NCBI GenBank assembly: GCA_020633895.1
Contig: JACKCT010000008.1
Span: 62,001-126,000 of the forward strand
Origin: Deltaproteobacteria bacterium
GTDB taxonomy: Bacteria; Lernaellota; Lernaellaia; JACKCT01
Direction of reading: 5' to 3'
Length of the DNA stretch: 64,000 nt
Shown here: piece by piece, positions 16,777 to 25,045 of the stretch
Layout of the letters: the number at the start of each line of letters is the position of its first letter
How positions within the stretch are numbered: the stretch's first letter is position 1
The notes under the pieces: generated by a model
The model's database searches: none
Told to the model about the DNA's origin: nothing
What the model saw: only the letters and a program-made list of their open reading frames with translations
Made by a program: the position numbers and the translations under genes

Positions 16777-18429
16777 TCAGGCGCGCAACAGCGTCCGCAA
16801 CTGCCGACGCACCAACCCCGCCGGCAGCGCGCGCCCGCCCCGCCCGCGCGAGCGGAAGCTGCCCAGCCATCGCCCGGCCACACGCCTCAACCCGTCGCCG
16901 CGTTGCGAACGCGCCACGGCGTCGGTCCTCGCCAGAAGGTCCAACATGCGCCATGCGCTGACAATGTAGATCCCGTCTTCACGCAGTCGGCCCATCCGCG
17001 TTCGGTAAAATCCCACCGGGTCGTTTTTGCGCAGAATGGCGTCGAGACGCGCCAACTCGTTGTCGGTGGCCGGGCGCGTCGGGTCGGTGCCGCAAACAAA
17101 CTCATAGGCGCGGTCGACGAGCGGCTTGAGGTCCGGTCGATGGGCCGCCCAGACGGACGCCGTCGCCGAATCGCCGTCGTTTCGCGACAACGCCAGGCCG
17201 TCGAGCATCACCGCCAGGCGATAGACCGCCAGCGCACGTTGCAGCAATCGCGGGTCATGCAGGCTGCGCAGGCACCCGTCGACGATCTTGCGGACATGCG
17301 CCGCCTCCTCGCGAAACTGCCGCTCCAACAAAGCGAGGTGCGTCGCGTCGATGGGTTGGTCCGTCGGCGCCGCTTCGATGGCCGCCCCCAAACGCGCCAC
17401 CGCCGCCGTGGTCAACACCATCCCGGACGACAGCCACGGGTCGACGAATTCCGCCGCGTGGGGGAGCATCGCCCAGGCGTCGCCGGTCATTTGCCTCGTC
17501 GAATACTGCAACCGAGGCAAGCGATAAAACGGCGTCACCGCTTCGGCGTTTTCGAACACGGCGGCAAACGACGGCATGCGCTTCAAGGCGTCATAAAAAT
17601 TCTGCTCGGCCGAAACCGACTCATCCAACGGCGCCTTCGAAACCCACCCGACGCTGGTCACGTCGTTGTCGAAGGGGATCACCCAAAACCATCCGTCCCG
17701 CGAATAGTGGTGCATCGTGGCGTGATCCCGCGAAAACGGCAGACGCCGTCTACCGAATTGCCCTTCCCACGACTTCAGACCCTTGAAATGAGCAAAGACA
17801 GACGCCGAGAACATCGGCACGTCCGCCGAGTCTTCCAGCGCCAGCCCCAATTCCCGCGCCAGGACCGACCGACCGCCCGTGCCGTCCACAAGCAACCGAG
17901 CGCGGACCATGCGGGCTTGGCCGCCGTCTGATTGAAGCTCAACGCGTGCCCCTTCTTGAGCCGAGAACGACACGGCGGTGCATTTCGTGTGGGGCAGGTA
18001 TTCGGCGCCCCGCGCGACGGCCTCGTCCTTGAGCAACAGATCGTAGTCGGCGCGATAGACGTGGCAGTCCGGCCCCGTCGGCCAGGGCGAAGTCTGCATC
18101 AGGATTTCCGGAGGATGTCGCTTGTCGATCGGCCGCCCCGCCTCGTGATGCACATAGTAAAACGAGCATTTCGGCCAGGTCGCAACCGGCAGGTTCGACT
18201 GTAAAATGCGTGGGTAGCTGGAAAGCTGTTCGAGCAGCGGCAGGTCGTAGCGCCGGGCCAGATACTTCAGACGCAGGTTCTGCTCGGGGGTGGTGCTCTC
18301 ACCGATGGCGAAGCGGGGATGGTCGGACGCCTCGACAAGCAGCACCCGCTGTCCCAGCGCTCGCGCCACCAACGCCGTCAGGCTGCCGCCGTAGCCGGAC
18401 CCGAGGATGACGACGTCGTAATCAAACAT
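16777..18429 (-). CDS. Flavin-dependent halogenase-like monooxygenase
   Basis: The 550-residue protein starts with a Rossmann FAD-binding loop (VVILGSGYGGSLTALVARALGQRVLLVEA). RFAIGESTTP is the family's second FAD block, and near residue 245 DGWFWVIPF contains the WxWxIP signature of flavin-dependent halogenases. LLVDGTGGRSVLA and FVDPWLSSGM are further FAD-contact segments. The family chlorinates or brominates electron-rich substrates, but members with WxWxIP include non-halogenating oxygenases. The C-terminal 130 residues are basic and end RRQLRTLLRA. Its ATG overlaps the SRPBCC stop by 8 bases. Flanking radical SAM genes suggest a shared small-molecule or lipid product. Confidence 0.75.
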   Translation of the reverse strand: MFDYDVVILGSGYGGSLTALVARALGQRVLLVEASDHPRFAIGESTTPEQNLRLKYLARRYDLPLLEQLSSYPRILQSNLPVATWPKCSFYYVHHEAGRPIDKRHPPEILMQTSPWPTGPDCHVYRADYDLLLKDEAVARGAEYLPHTKCTAVSFSAQEGARVELQSDGGQARMVRARLLVDGTGGRSVLARELGLALEDSADVPMFSASVFAHFKGLKSWEGQFGRRRLPFSRDHATMHHYSRDGWFWVIPFDNDVTSVGWVSKAPLDESVSAEQNFYDALKRMPSFAAVFENAEAVTPFYRLPRLQYSTRQMTGDAWAMLPHAAEFVDPWLSSGMVLTTAAVARLGAAIEAAPTDQPIDATHLALLERQFREEAAHVRKIVDGCLRSLHDPRLLQRALAVYRLAVMLDGLALSRNDGDSATASVWAAHRPDLKPLVDRAYEFVCGTDPTRPATDNELARLDAILRKNDPVGFYRTRMGRLREDGIYIVSAWRMLDLLARTDAVARSQRGDGLRRVAGRWLGSFRSRGRGGRALPAGLVRRQLRTLLRA

Positions 18430-18859
18430 CGCCGCCTGCCTCCACCAACGCGCGCAGGTTCGCCAGACTCACTTCCAGCCCTCGCGTCATTCGACCGGCC
18501 AACAACCGGCGATAAAACCACGCCAGCGGCCCGACCATTTCAATCGCCATCTCGACACGCACGCCCTCGCCTTCATCCACCACGCGGTGGGGAAAGCGCA
18601 TCCGGCACAGGGGCATCGTCATCTCGGCGACAAAAAACGTCGGCGCCTGAACCTCAAGCAATTCGAACTCGCGGCGCGGGCCGATCTTCGGCTGCACATA
18701 GCCCGTCGCGCCAACCTGGAACGGCCCGTCAAGACCGCTATGCGCCAGGTGGGCGTCGAAACGATTCCACCGCGTCACATCGGTCAGCACGCGCCAAATC
18801 GCGTCCCCGTTCGCGCGAATCGGCACCGAACGCACGACGGCAAAATCGCTCACGCGCAT
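18422..18859 (-). CDS. SRPBCC/polyketide-cyclase-like protein
   Basis: This 145-residue protein has the START/SRPBCC helix-grip pattern: RSVPIRANGDAIWRVLTDVTRWNRFDAHLAH near the N-terminus, alternating beta strands, and a long C-terminal helix (MTRGLEVSLANLRALVEAG). Such folds hold a hydrophobic ligand and include polyketide cyclases and aromatases. The ATG at 18859 fits the family start. An in-frame ATG at 18904 would overlap the upstream gene and has no ribosome binding site. It sits between a radical SAM gene and the halogenase-like gene, consistent with a carrier or cyclase in the same pathway. Confidence 0.7.
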   Translation of the reverse strand: MRVSDFAVVRSVPIRANGDAIWRVLTDVTRWNRFDAHLAHSGLDGPFQVGATGYVQPKIGPRREFELLEVQAPTFFVAEMTMPLCRMRFPHRVVDEGEGVRVEMAIEMVGPLAWFYRRLLAGRMTRGLEVSLANLRALVEAGGDV

Positions 18860-18882
18860 ATCGCCGGCGACGGTCGCGGCCG

Positions 18883-20316
18883 TCAGACTTTCCCGCGTAG
18901 CCATTGCGTCAGGAGGATGCGCGCGCCGTGGTAGAGGTTGCGCAAGCCGATGGAGCGCGTCACGAACAGGTGGCGCCAGATCATCCTGGGCCGCACGTAA
19001 AAGCGGAAGGTGGCGCGTTTTTGCAGGCGTTGCAGCTCGGCGCCGGTGAGGCCTTCGGGGATGAACGGCAGCGTTTCCGGGTCGGCGCTGAAGGTCGCGA
19101 ATTTGACCCAGTCGCTCTTGCGGATCTGGCCGTCGGCGACCAGGGAGTCGTAGAGCTGCGTGCCGGGAAACGGGACCAGGATCGCGAATTTGGCGAAGTC
19201 GATGTCCAGCGAGCAGGCAAAATCGATGGCTTCGCGGGTCTTCTCGGCGGTTTCGCCCGGCAGGCCGATCATGAAAAACCCGGTGATCTCCAGTCCCGCC
19301 GAGCGCGTCGCGGCCACGCCCCGGCGGATAGCCTCCCGGTTGTATTTCTTGTTGACCCGGCGCATGGAGTCCTCGACGCCCGACTCGATGCCGAACAGCA
19401 CGCGCTTGCATCGGGAGGCTTTCATGGCGTGGGCCATCTCGTCGTCGATCACGTCGATGCGCGTCTCGGAGGTCCACCACCAGTCGCCGGGGATTTCGCG
19501 GGCGGCAATCGCGTTGCACACGGCCAGCCCGTGCTTTTTGTTGAAGGGAAAGATCGGATCGACAAAGCCCGCGTGGCGCACGCCCATGTCACGCACCAGC
19601 CATTCCATCTCATCGGCGATCGCCTCGGGGCTTCGGACGCGCAACCCGTTGGCCGCGCCCCCCTCCACGCAGTACGAACACCGATAAGGGCACCCCCGCG
19701 AGCCCACCACCGCCAGGCACGGGCGGGCGACGGTGACGAACGGCAAGAACGTGTAATGGGCCCAGGGCAGCATGTCCCACGCCGGGCGGGCGAGCGTGTC
19801 CAATTCGCGAATCTGGGGCGGCCGGCCGGTGGTCTCCACATGGCCGTTGGGCCGCCAGGTGACGCCGGGCACCGACTCCAACCCCGAATCGCCGACCAGC
19901 GCGTCGACCACTTGCGGAAAGCGTTCCTCCCCCTCCCCATGCACCACCACATCGCACACGCCCCGGTCCACCAACTCCTCGGCGAACACGGAGGCGTGGT
20001 GGTTGCCCATGACGACTTTGACGTTGGGATTCGTCTCGCGAAGGCGGGCGCAGAAGCGCTCGATGCCCTGAGCCACGGGGGTGAGCACGGGAATGCCGAC
20101 CACGTCCGGCGCGAAGGCCTGGACCGTCGCCGCCAGCTTGTCGTCCGGGCGGTTCTCGACAAAGTTGTCGATCATCCCGACCGTGTGACCGGCCCGACGT
20201 GCCGCCCCGGCGACATAAGCCAGCCCCGTCGGAGGCATGGCCTCGGACAAGGCTCGGTATTCACCGAAACCGGCGGCCGTATCCATGGAGGGATTGATGA
20301 GAAATACGCGTGCCAA
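18883..20316 (-). CDS. B12-binding-domain radical SAM protein (paralogue B)
   Basis: This first large gene of the operon is a close paralogue of the product at 15225-16658, alike from ARVFLINPSMDTAAGFGEY to the C-terminal RPRMIWRHLFVTRSI. It has the cobalamin domain (GLAYVAGAARRAGH, VVMGNHHASVF), the SAM motif SRGCPYRCSYC (CX3CX2C), WWWTSETRIDVIDDEM, KRVLFGIESGVE and FFMIGLPGETAEKT. I place the start at the TTG at 20316, which has AAGGA upstream, and this gives 477 residues, exactly the paralogue's length. Longer readings add an Arg-rich, non-homologous extension. Tandem duplication followed by specialisation is inferred. Confidence 0.9.
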   Translation of the reverse strand: MARVFLINPSMDTAAGFGEYRALSEAMPPTGLAYVAGAARRAGHTVGMIDNFVENRPDDKLAATVQAFAPDVVGIPVLTPVAQGIERFCARLRETNPNVKVVMGNHHASVFAEELVDRGVCDVVVHGEGEERFPQVVDALVGDSGLESVPGVTWRPNGHVETTGRPPQIRELDTLARPAWDMLPWAHYTFLPFVTVARPCLAVVGSRGCPYRCSYCVEGGAANGLRVRSPEAIADEMEWLVRDMGVRHAGFVDPIFPFNKKHGLAVCNAIAAREIPGDWWWTSETRIDVIDDEMAHAMKASRCKRVLFGIESGVEDSMRRVNKKYNREAIRRGVAATRSAGLEITGFFMIGLPGETAEKTREAIDFACSLDIDFAKFAILVPFPGTQLYDSLVADGQIRKSDWVKFATFSADPETLPFIPEGLTGAELQRLQKRATFRFYVRPRMIWRHLFVTRSIGLRNLYHGARILLTQWLRGKV

Positions 20317-20481
20317 GGTGTCCTTCGCCGAATGACGACGACCGGAGGGCCCCATCGGCCGACCTCGCGGCGAAAATTCCGCTAAGCGCCCACGGGGCAC
20401 GTCCCGACGCGATCGACGCGGCTCCGCCCGCCTTGCGTTTTTCAAGACTCGACGAAGCGCCGCGCTGCGGTCAGCCGCCCG

Positions 20482-20550
20482 CTATTCGGTCGGCTCCGCC
20501 GGACGGGGAGAAGGGTTCGGACGAGGCTTGGGGGCCGGGCGCCAATGCAT
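20482..20550 (-). CDS. 22-residue proline-rich small ORF ahead of the radical SAM operon
   Basis: The ATG at 20550 follows AAGGAG at a seven-base spacing, one of the best ribosome binding sites in the window. The peptide begins MHWRPAPKPRP, ends AEPTE, and stops with TAG at 20482. It has eight prolines, one Trp and no cysteine. It lies 165 bases upstream of the radical SAM gene and downstream of a perfect TTGACA. It may be a leader peptide controlling the operon or, less likely, a peptide substrate. The short length means chance cannot be excluded. Confidence 0.4.
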   Translation of the reverse strand: MHWRPAPKPRPNPSPRPAEPTE

Positions 20551-20588
20551 TGCGGGACTCCTTATGCGTCGATTCCAGTGATTCCAAA

Positions 20589-20617
20589 AAGTTTCCACCT
20601 GCCGCGTTTCCTGTCAA
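20589..20617 (-). promoter_or_regulatory. Probable promoter of the radical SAM/halogenase operon
   Basis: A perfect -35 hexamer, TTGACA, occupies 20617-20612 on the minus strand. Seventeen bases on is AAACTT, a poor -10 match. The region is followed by the AAGGAG of the 22-residue ORF. The strong -35 with a weak -10 suggests activator dependence. Confidence 0.45.
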
Positions 20618-20630
20618 GACAATTCTCCGC

Positions 20631-22736
20631 TCATTGACCGGATTGCGGCAACCACTTCACAGGCCGCGACCAACTCTTCGGCCAAAACACCGCCAACACC
20701 GCCACCGCCGCCATGAACGCCAACGACAGCAGAATCGGGACAAGAACGGACCAGGGCCGGTAGCGCAATTCGACCGAGTGGCGGCCGGGCTGCGTCAGGT
20801 CCACCGACAATAACCCATCCTGCGGCCGGAGCACCCCCGGTGTCACGCGGAACGCCGGGTCGTAATTCTGATTGATGACAAGGCGCCCCGGCCGGGTCGT
20901 TTCCACCTCGACGCGGATCGTATTTTCGGTCAGATGCGTTTCCAGGACGCGGTTTTCCTCGTCCATGAAATGCGCCTCGCCCCGGTACTCGGGGTTAGGC
21001 TCGGTGGAGTTGTCGGGCAGAACGTAAACGGCGGGCACGGCGTTTTCCGGGATGGAGATGTTGGCGTACCAATCGATCGTCCCCACCCCCCGCCGCATAT
21101 TCACGACGGTCTGCCGATAGACGGGCCGAATCGCCTCGCGAAACTTCGGTTCCTTGCTACGCCGGCGAACATGATCGAGGCCTTGGGCGATGTCCTCTCG
21201 GCTCGGCGCGCCCAGGACATTGTAAAACTCATCCGCCTTGGGCAATTGCTCGACGTGCATCGAGAAGGCCCGCTGGACGCACACGATGTTGTGGGCAAAG
21301 GGATAGGCGATGAACGCGAGGAACGCGACGAATCGCGCGATGTGGCGCCATCGGCCGAATTTCGTCAGGGACGGCAGGTCGAAGGCGGCGCCGCCGATCA
21401 GCACGGCGATCATGGCGATGTAGAGGACGAAATATTTGTACGGCTCGGACATGAACCGAAAGCTCGGGATCCAATGCATGAACCAGCCGTAGAAGTCGAT
21501 CGGCAGGAACCGCCCGAAACTCGCCAGCACAAGCAGCCCGAGGACCAAGAGCCACGGCGCCGCCCGGCGACGCAGCACGAAAATGCCGACGACGAAGGCG
21601 ATGAGCACCGTCCAGGTCAGGCCCATGTACCCGGCTTCGTGATACTCGGGCCACCCTTGCTTGCCGTAGATGCCCTGCAGCGGCACATGATGGACGACCG
21701 CGTCGGCAAAGGCCCCGGCCGAATCGAAGGCGATGTAGTTGACGAAATCCTCCTTGCCTTCCATGCGCCCGAATTCGCCCTGTTGCAGCAGGCTCAACGT
21801 CGCCTGGATGCGCCCCGCCCCGATCCCCAGGGCGATGACAAAAACCACCAACGCCGCCGCCGCCCCCGGCCAGGCCGCCTTGGCCCATTGGCGGATTCGG
21901 GGATGCGCCAGACTTGCTCCGAAAATCGCTCCTGCTATGAGCAATCGGATCGGCAGCGGTCCCAGGCGAGCAAATGCCATCGGCAACGATACGATTGCCA
22001 GCAACGCCATGAGACCCAGGACGGCGGCGAGCCCCCTTCGCTCGTCCGGTTGGCGGCGGTAGCCCTCCCAAAGCGCCGGGATAACGAACATGAGGTAAAG
22101 GAAGCCGCGCACGAAGACGAAGCCGGAAAACATGATCGTCCCGAGCAGCAGTCCGGCGTAAAGCAGACGGCGGCGGTCCGCCCAGGCGTCCATGACCCAA
22201 TAGAGAACCAGCGGCGTGAACGGCATGAAGAATTCCAGATTGCCGATCAGCAATCGGGACGGAAACCATCCCGAAAAGGCGAATGCGAGCGCGGAAAAAT
22301 AGGCCCCGAGCAGGGAGAGCCGCACCACCCGCCGGGCGAGGAAAAAGACGCCGATCGTCCCAAGCCACATCCCCAGCAGGACCGTCAGCTTGATGCCGAC
22401 AATGCCGCCGAAAGCGTAGAAAAACACGGAGAGAGGATTCAGATGCATGCTCACCGGGTCCTGGAGAACCGGGTAGCCGCCGCCGTAGTAGTGCGTTCGC
22501 AGGGGGATTTCGTGAAATTGATCCCACGCAACGCGGGGATGGGAGATATAGAGAAGCGCCATCAGCGCGTCCGCCCGGCGATATTCGTCCGCGTCCCCGA
22601 TGCCGTCGAGCACCCACCACATGGGCGAGTAAAACGCGATCACCGCCGCCAGCAAAACCACGGGCGCGAAGCGTTCCAATCGCCTCGGCTTCGTGCTTTC
22701 CTCCGGGTTTTGCAAGTCGTCGGAGATCGGTGTCAC
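20631..22736 (-). CDS. YfhO-like polytopic membrane protein (GT-C superfamily type)
   Basis: This 701-residue protein has a dozen or so membrane segments. A periplasmic first loop contains DADEYRRADALMALLY and a GGYPVLQDPVSMHLNPLSVFFY stretch of the kind seen in YfhO/GT-C proteins. A soluble C-terminal beta domain (about 560-665) carries GRLVINQNYDPAFRVTPG and GRHSVELRYRPWS, matching the YfhO C-terminal pattern. A final membrane helix follows. YfhO proteins use polyprenyl-phosphate sugars to glycosylate cell-wall polymers, but the substrate here is unknown. The neighbouring gene is another large membrane protein on the same strand. Confidence 0.65.
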   Translation of the reverse strand: MTPISDDLQNPEESTKPRRLERFAPVVLLAAVIAFYSPMWWVLDGIGDADEYRRADALMALLYISHPRVAWDQFHEIPLRTHYYGGGYPVLQDPVSMHLNPLSVFFYAFGGIVGIKLTVLLGMWLGTIGVFFLARRVVRLSLLGAYFSALAFAFSGWFPSRLLIGNLEFFMPFTPLVLYWVMDAWADRRRLLYAGLLLGTIMFSGFVFVRGFLYLMFVIPALWEGYRRQPDERRGLAAVLGLMALLAIVSLPMAFARLGPLPIRLLIAGAIFGASLAHPRIRQWAKAAWPGAAAALVVFVIALGIGAGRIQATLSLLQQGEFGRMEGKEDFVNYIAFDSAGAFADAVVHHVPLQGIYGKQGWPEYHEAGYMGLTWTVLIAFVVGIFVLRRRAAPWLLVLGLLVLASFGRFLPIDFYGWFMHWIPSFRFMSEPYKYFVLYIAMIAVLIGGAAFDLPSLTKFGRWRHIARFVAFLAFIAYPFAHNIVCVQRAFSMHVEQLPKADEFYNVLGAPSREDIAQGLDHVRRRSKEPKFREAIRPVYRQTVVNMRRGVGTIDWYANISIPENAVPAVYVLPDNSTEPNPEYRGEAHFMDEENRVLETHLTENTIRVEVETTRPGRLVINQNYDPAFRVTPGVLRPQDGLLSVDLTQPGRHSVELRYRPWSVLVPILLSLAFMAAVAVLAVFWPKSWSRPVKWLPQSGQ

Positions 22737-22832
22737 GACATCTTTCGTTTCATCGAAGGGTGTTCCATTCGGCGCTACACGGGTAATCCAACCAGCATCT
22801 TCGCCGAACGCGGTTCAGGCAAGCGACCCGGA

Positions 22833-24965
22833 TCACGACACCGGCGATTCGCCCACGCGATAGAGTTCGAAGTCCGGCCCGGCCGCGACCAGTTCGAACC
22901 GGTCAGGATGCGCGCGGGCCCAGGTTCGTTCGATCGGGAACCCCTGTCCGTCGGTCAGTTGGCCGCGACGATTTTCGGGGGTCAGCGTTTCGATCAGCAA
23001 ATATTCCACGTTCTCCCGCTCCAAAGCCGCGAGCCACGCCCCCTCGTCCGGATCGCGCCGCCGCCAGTTCGCCTTTTCGTTGCGTAAGTCCAGCGTGCCT
23101 TGCGCGGCGGCTTGGCGAACGTAGTCGACCAGAGTGCGCTCGGACCCGTCCACATGGGCATACACCACGCGCGTTCGCCCGTCCCGACCCGCCAAGTGAA
23201 AGGGGCGATTGCGTCCGGTGTAGGCGACGACGCTCGGTTGGGCCTTCCACAACGCCACGTAAGCCGGTAGCGGCAGCTCCCTCATCGCCCCGCTCCCGAC
23301 GCGGGTATATCCGGCCGGGGCGGTCCCGGTGGTGACGAACGCCACCCCGACGGCAAGGATTATCGCGACGGCCAGGGTCGCGTCGAGACGCAATTTGCCC
23401 GCATAAGCTCCGGCGAAAACGAGCGCCCCGACAACGGCCCCGATGACGAGATCCTTGATCCGAGAGACCTCGAGCATGGACACGACGCTGATTGTCGTTT
23501 CGAAAGCGGCGCGGCGCACCGGCGGCGCGAACAACATGGCGGCGACGGTGGCGGCGAGAATCGCGATCCAGACCCGGCGTCCGTCGCGACTTTCGGGGAC
23601 AATGGCGGCGGGGAGCATCGCCAGGGCGACGGCCCAGATGAGGAAGCGGTCCTGGGAGTTGTACGGAACGAAAAGAAAGTGCCACGCGACGCCCACCGGC
23701 GCCAACCAGATCACGGCGCGCCAAAGCGTGGTGGGGGCCGGTTGCCCGGCGGCGATAAGAAGGCCGATCAAGGCGACGGGCAACAGGTAATAGCCGAAGG
23801 CCTGGCCGGTCACGACCAATCCCGCGCCGAAGGTGGGGACGTGGAAGACGCTGTCGCTCATGGCCTCGCGGACGTAAGCCCCGGCGAAGAGCGTCTTGCC
23901 GAACAGGTCGACCTGAGCGGGAAACAGCGGGTTGCCCGCGACGGCGAGGTTGCGCAGATACCAAGGCGCGGCGGTGGCGGCAGCAACAAAGAAAAACCAA
24001 GCCAAATCCCGCCAACGAACCCGCCCTGCCGGCAGCGCCATGCCGACGAGGATGACGGGGGCGTAGAGGATGGCAAGGTACTTCGTGCCCGCCGCCATCC
24101 CCAACGCCAACCCCGCCAACACGGCTGTCCCGCGCGCGGGGCGATTGCGATAATCCGCGGCGAAGGCGAGCGCCGCGACGAAGCACGCGCCCATGATCAA
24201 ATCCACCGACGGCGCCACCGCCTGACGCACCACCCACGGGATCAGCGCGACGATCCACGCCGGGCGCACCGCGACGTCTTCCTCCCCACGCACCCGATCG
24301 GCCACCAGCCAGATCGACGTCGCCAAAAGGGCGGCGAAGGGCAATCCGGCGTATTTCACCAGCGCGTCGACCCCGGTGAAGCGAAAGGACGTGACATCCG
24401 CCACCGGAGCGCGCCAGGGGGCGAGGAACCACGCGAAATAGAGACTGCCGTTGCTCGGGGCATAGGCCGGGGCCGCGTCGCCGAAAGGAGTGTCGATGAC
24501 GAATACACGCCCGGCGTTGAGCCATTGAGCCGCGAAATGCAAATGGTAGGTCAACGCGTCGTAGGCCGCGACCGGGCGCTCGGACGCGTAGGCGATCGCA
24601 CCGGCGTAAACCAAAACCACCGCGACGAATCCGGCAATGTCAAACGGCGACAGCGTCGCGACGCGCGTCGGCTCACGTCGGTTCGTGGCGCTGTCCGACG
24701 TGTGCTTGGATCCGCGTCGGAACAGGACGAATAAGACCAAAACCAAGGTCCAAGCCGCGACGCCGAGACCGGCGAAACTCAGCAGCCCCACCGCTCCCAA
24801 CGCGCCCGCGAGGCCCGCCGCCAGGGCGTAGGCGACCAACAACCCCGCCGGCCACGCTCGGGCGTCGCCGCGACCGATTCCCAACAGACGCAGGCTCAGC
24901 ACCGTCGCGATCGCCATCGGCGCGAAGAGAAAAACGGTCCCGAGGACCGGCGAAAACATCGGCAT
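22833..24965 (-). CDS. GT-C-type integral membrane glycosyltransferase-like protein
   Basis: The 710-residue product has about 13 membrane segments. A first large loop after the third or fourth helix contains AYDALTYHLHFAAQWLNAGRVF, the position of the acidic catalytic motif in PMT/ArnT-like GT-C enzymes. LALGMAAGTKYLAILYAPVIL is a typical GT39-like helix pair, and PWYLRNLAVAGNPLFP follows it. The soluble C-terminus ends in a small domain (VEYLLIETLTPENRRG). The family moves sugars from polyprenyl carriers to protein or lipid. It is divergent from a third protein of this type at 25046. Confidence 0.65.
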   Translation of the reverse strand: MPMFSPVLGTVFLFAPMAIATVLSLRLLGIGRGDARAWPAGLLVAYALAAGLAGALGAVGLLSFAGLGVAAWTLVLVLFVLFRRGSKHTSDSATNRREPTRVATLSPFDIAGFVAVVLVYAGAIAYASERPVAAYDALTYHLHFAAQWLNAGRVFVIDTPFGDAAPAYAPSNGSLYFAWFLAPWRAPVADVTSFRFTGVDALVKYAGLPFAALLATSIWLVADRVRGEEDVAVRPAWIVALIPWVVRQAVAPSVDLIMGACFVAALAFAADYRNRPARGTAVLAGLALGMAAGTKYLAILYAPVILVGMALPAGRVRWRDLAWFFFVAAATAAPWYLRNLAVAGNPLFPAQVDLFGKTLFAGAYVREAMSDSVFHVPTFGAGLVVTGQAFGYYLLPVALIGLLIAAGQPAPTTLWRAVIWLAPVGVAWHFLFVPYNSQDRFLIWAVALAMLPAAIVPESRDGRRVWIAILAATVAAMLFAPPVRRAAFETTISVVSMLEVSRIKDLVIGAVVGALVFAGAYAGKLRLDATLAVAIILAVGVAFVTTGTAPAGYTRVGSGAMRELPLPAYVALWKAQPSVVAYTGRNRPFHLAGRDGRTRVVYAHVDGSERTLVDYVRQAAAQGTLDLRNEKANWRRRDPDEGAWLAALERENVEYLLIETLTPENRRGQLTDGQGFPIERTWARAHPDRFELVAAGPDFELYRVGESPVS

Positions 24966-25045
24966 GGGCCGATATTGGCAGCGCGGAACGTTTGAAACAA
25001 GCGCCCGGCATGTTAAATACGAGGCCGTCTTGACGAGAGGGCCCG

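Larger units (their letters stand above)
20317..20630. other. Intergenic region upstream of the radical SAM operon
   Basis: These 314 bases separate the YfhO-like gene from the radical SAM operon, both on the minus strand. They hold the -35-like TTGACA, the 22-residue ORF and a GC-rich stretch of about 165 bases. I see no other convincing gene or strong terminator here. Confidence 0.6.

Noticed and set aside
20934-23087. Open 717-codon plus-strand frame across two membrane protein genes
   Set aside because: It is antisense to the YfhO-like and GT-C-like genes, spans their boundary and has a composition of random charged residues.
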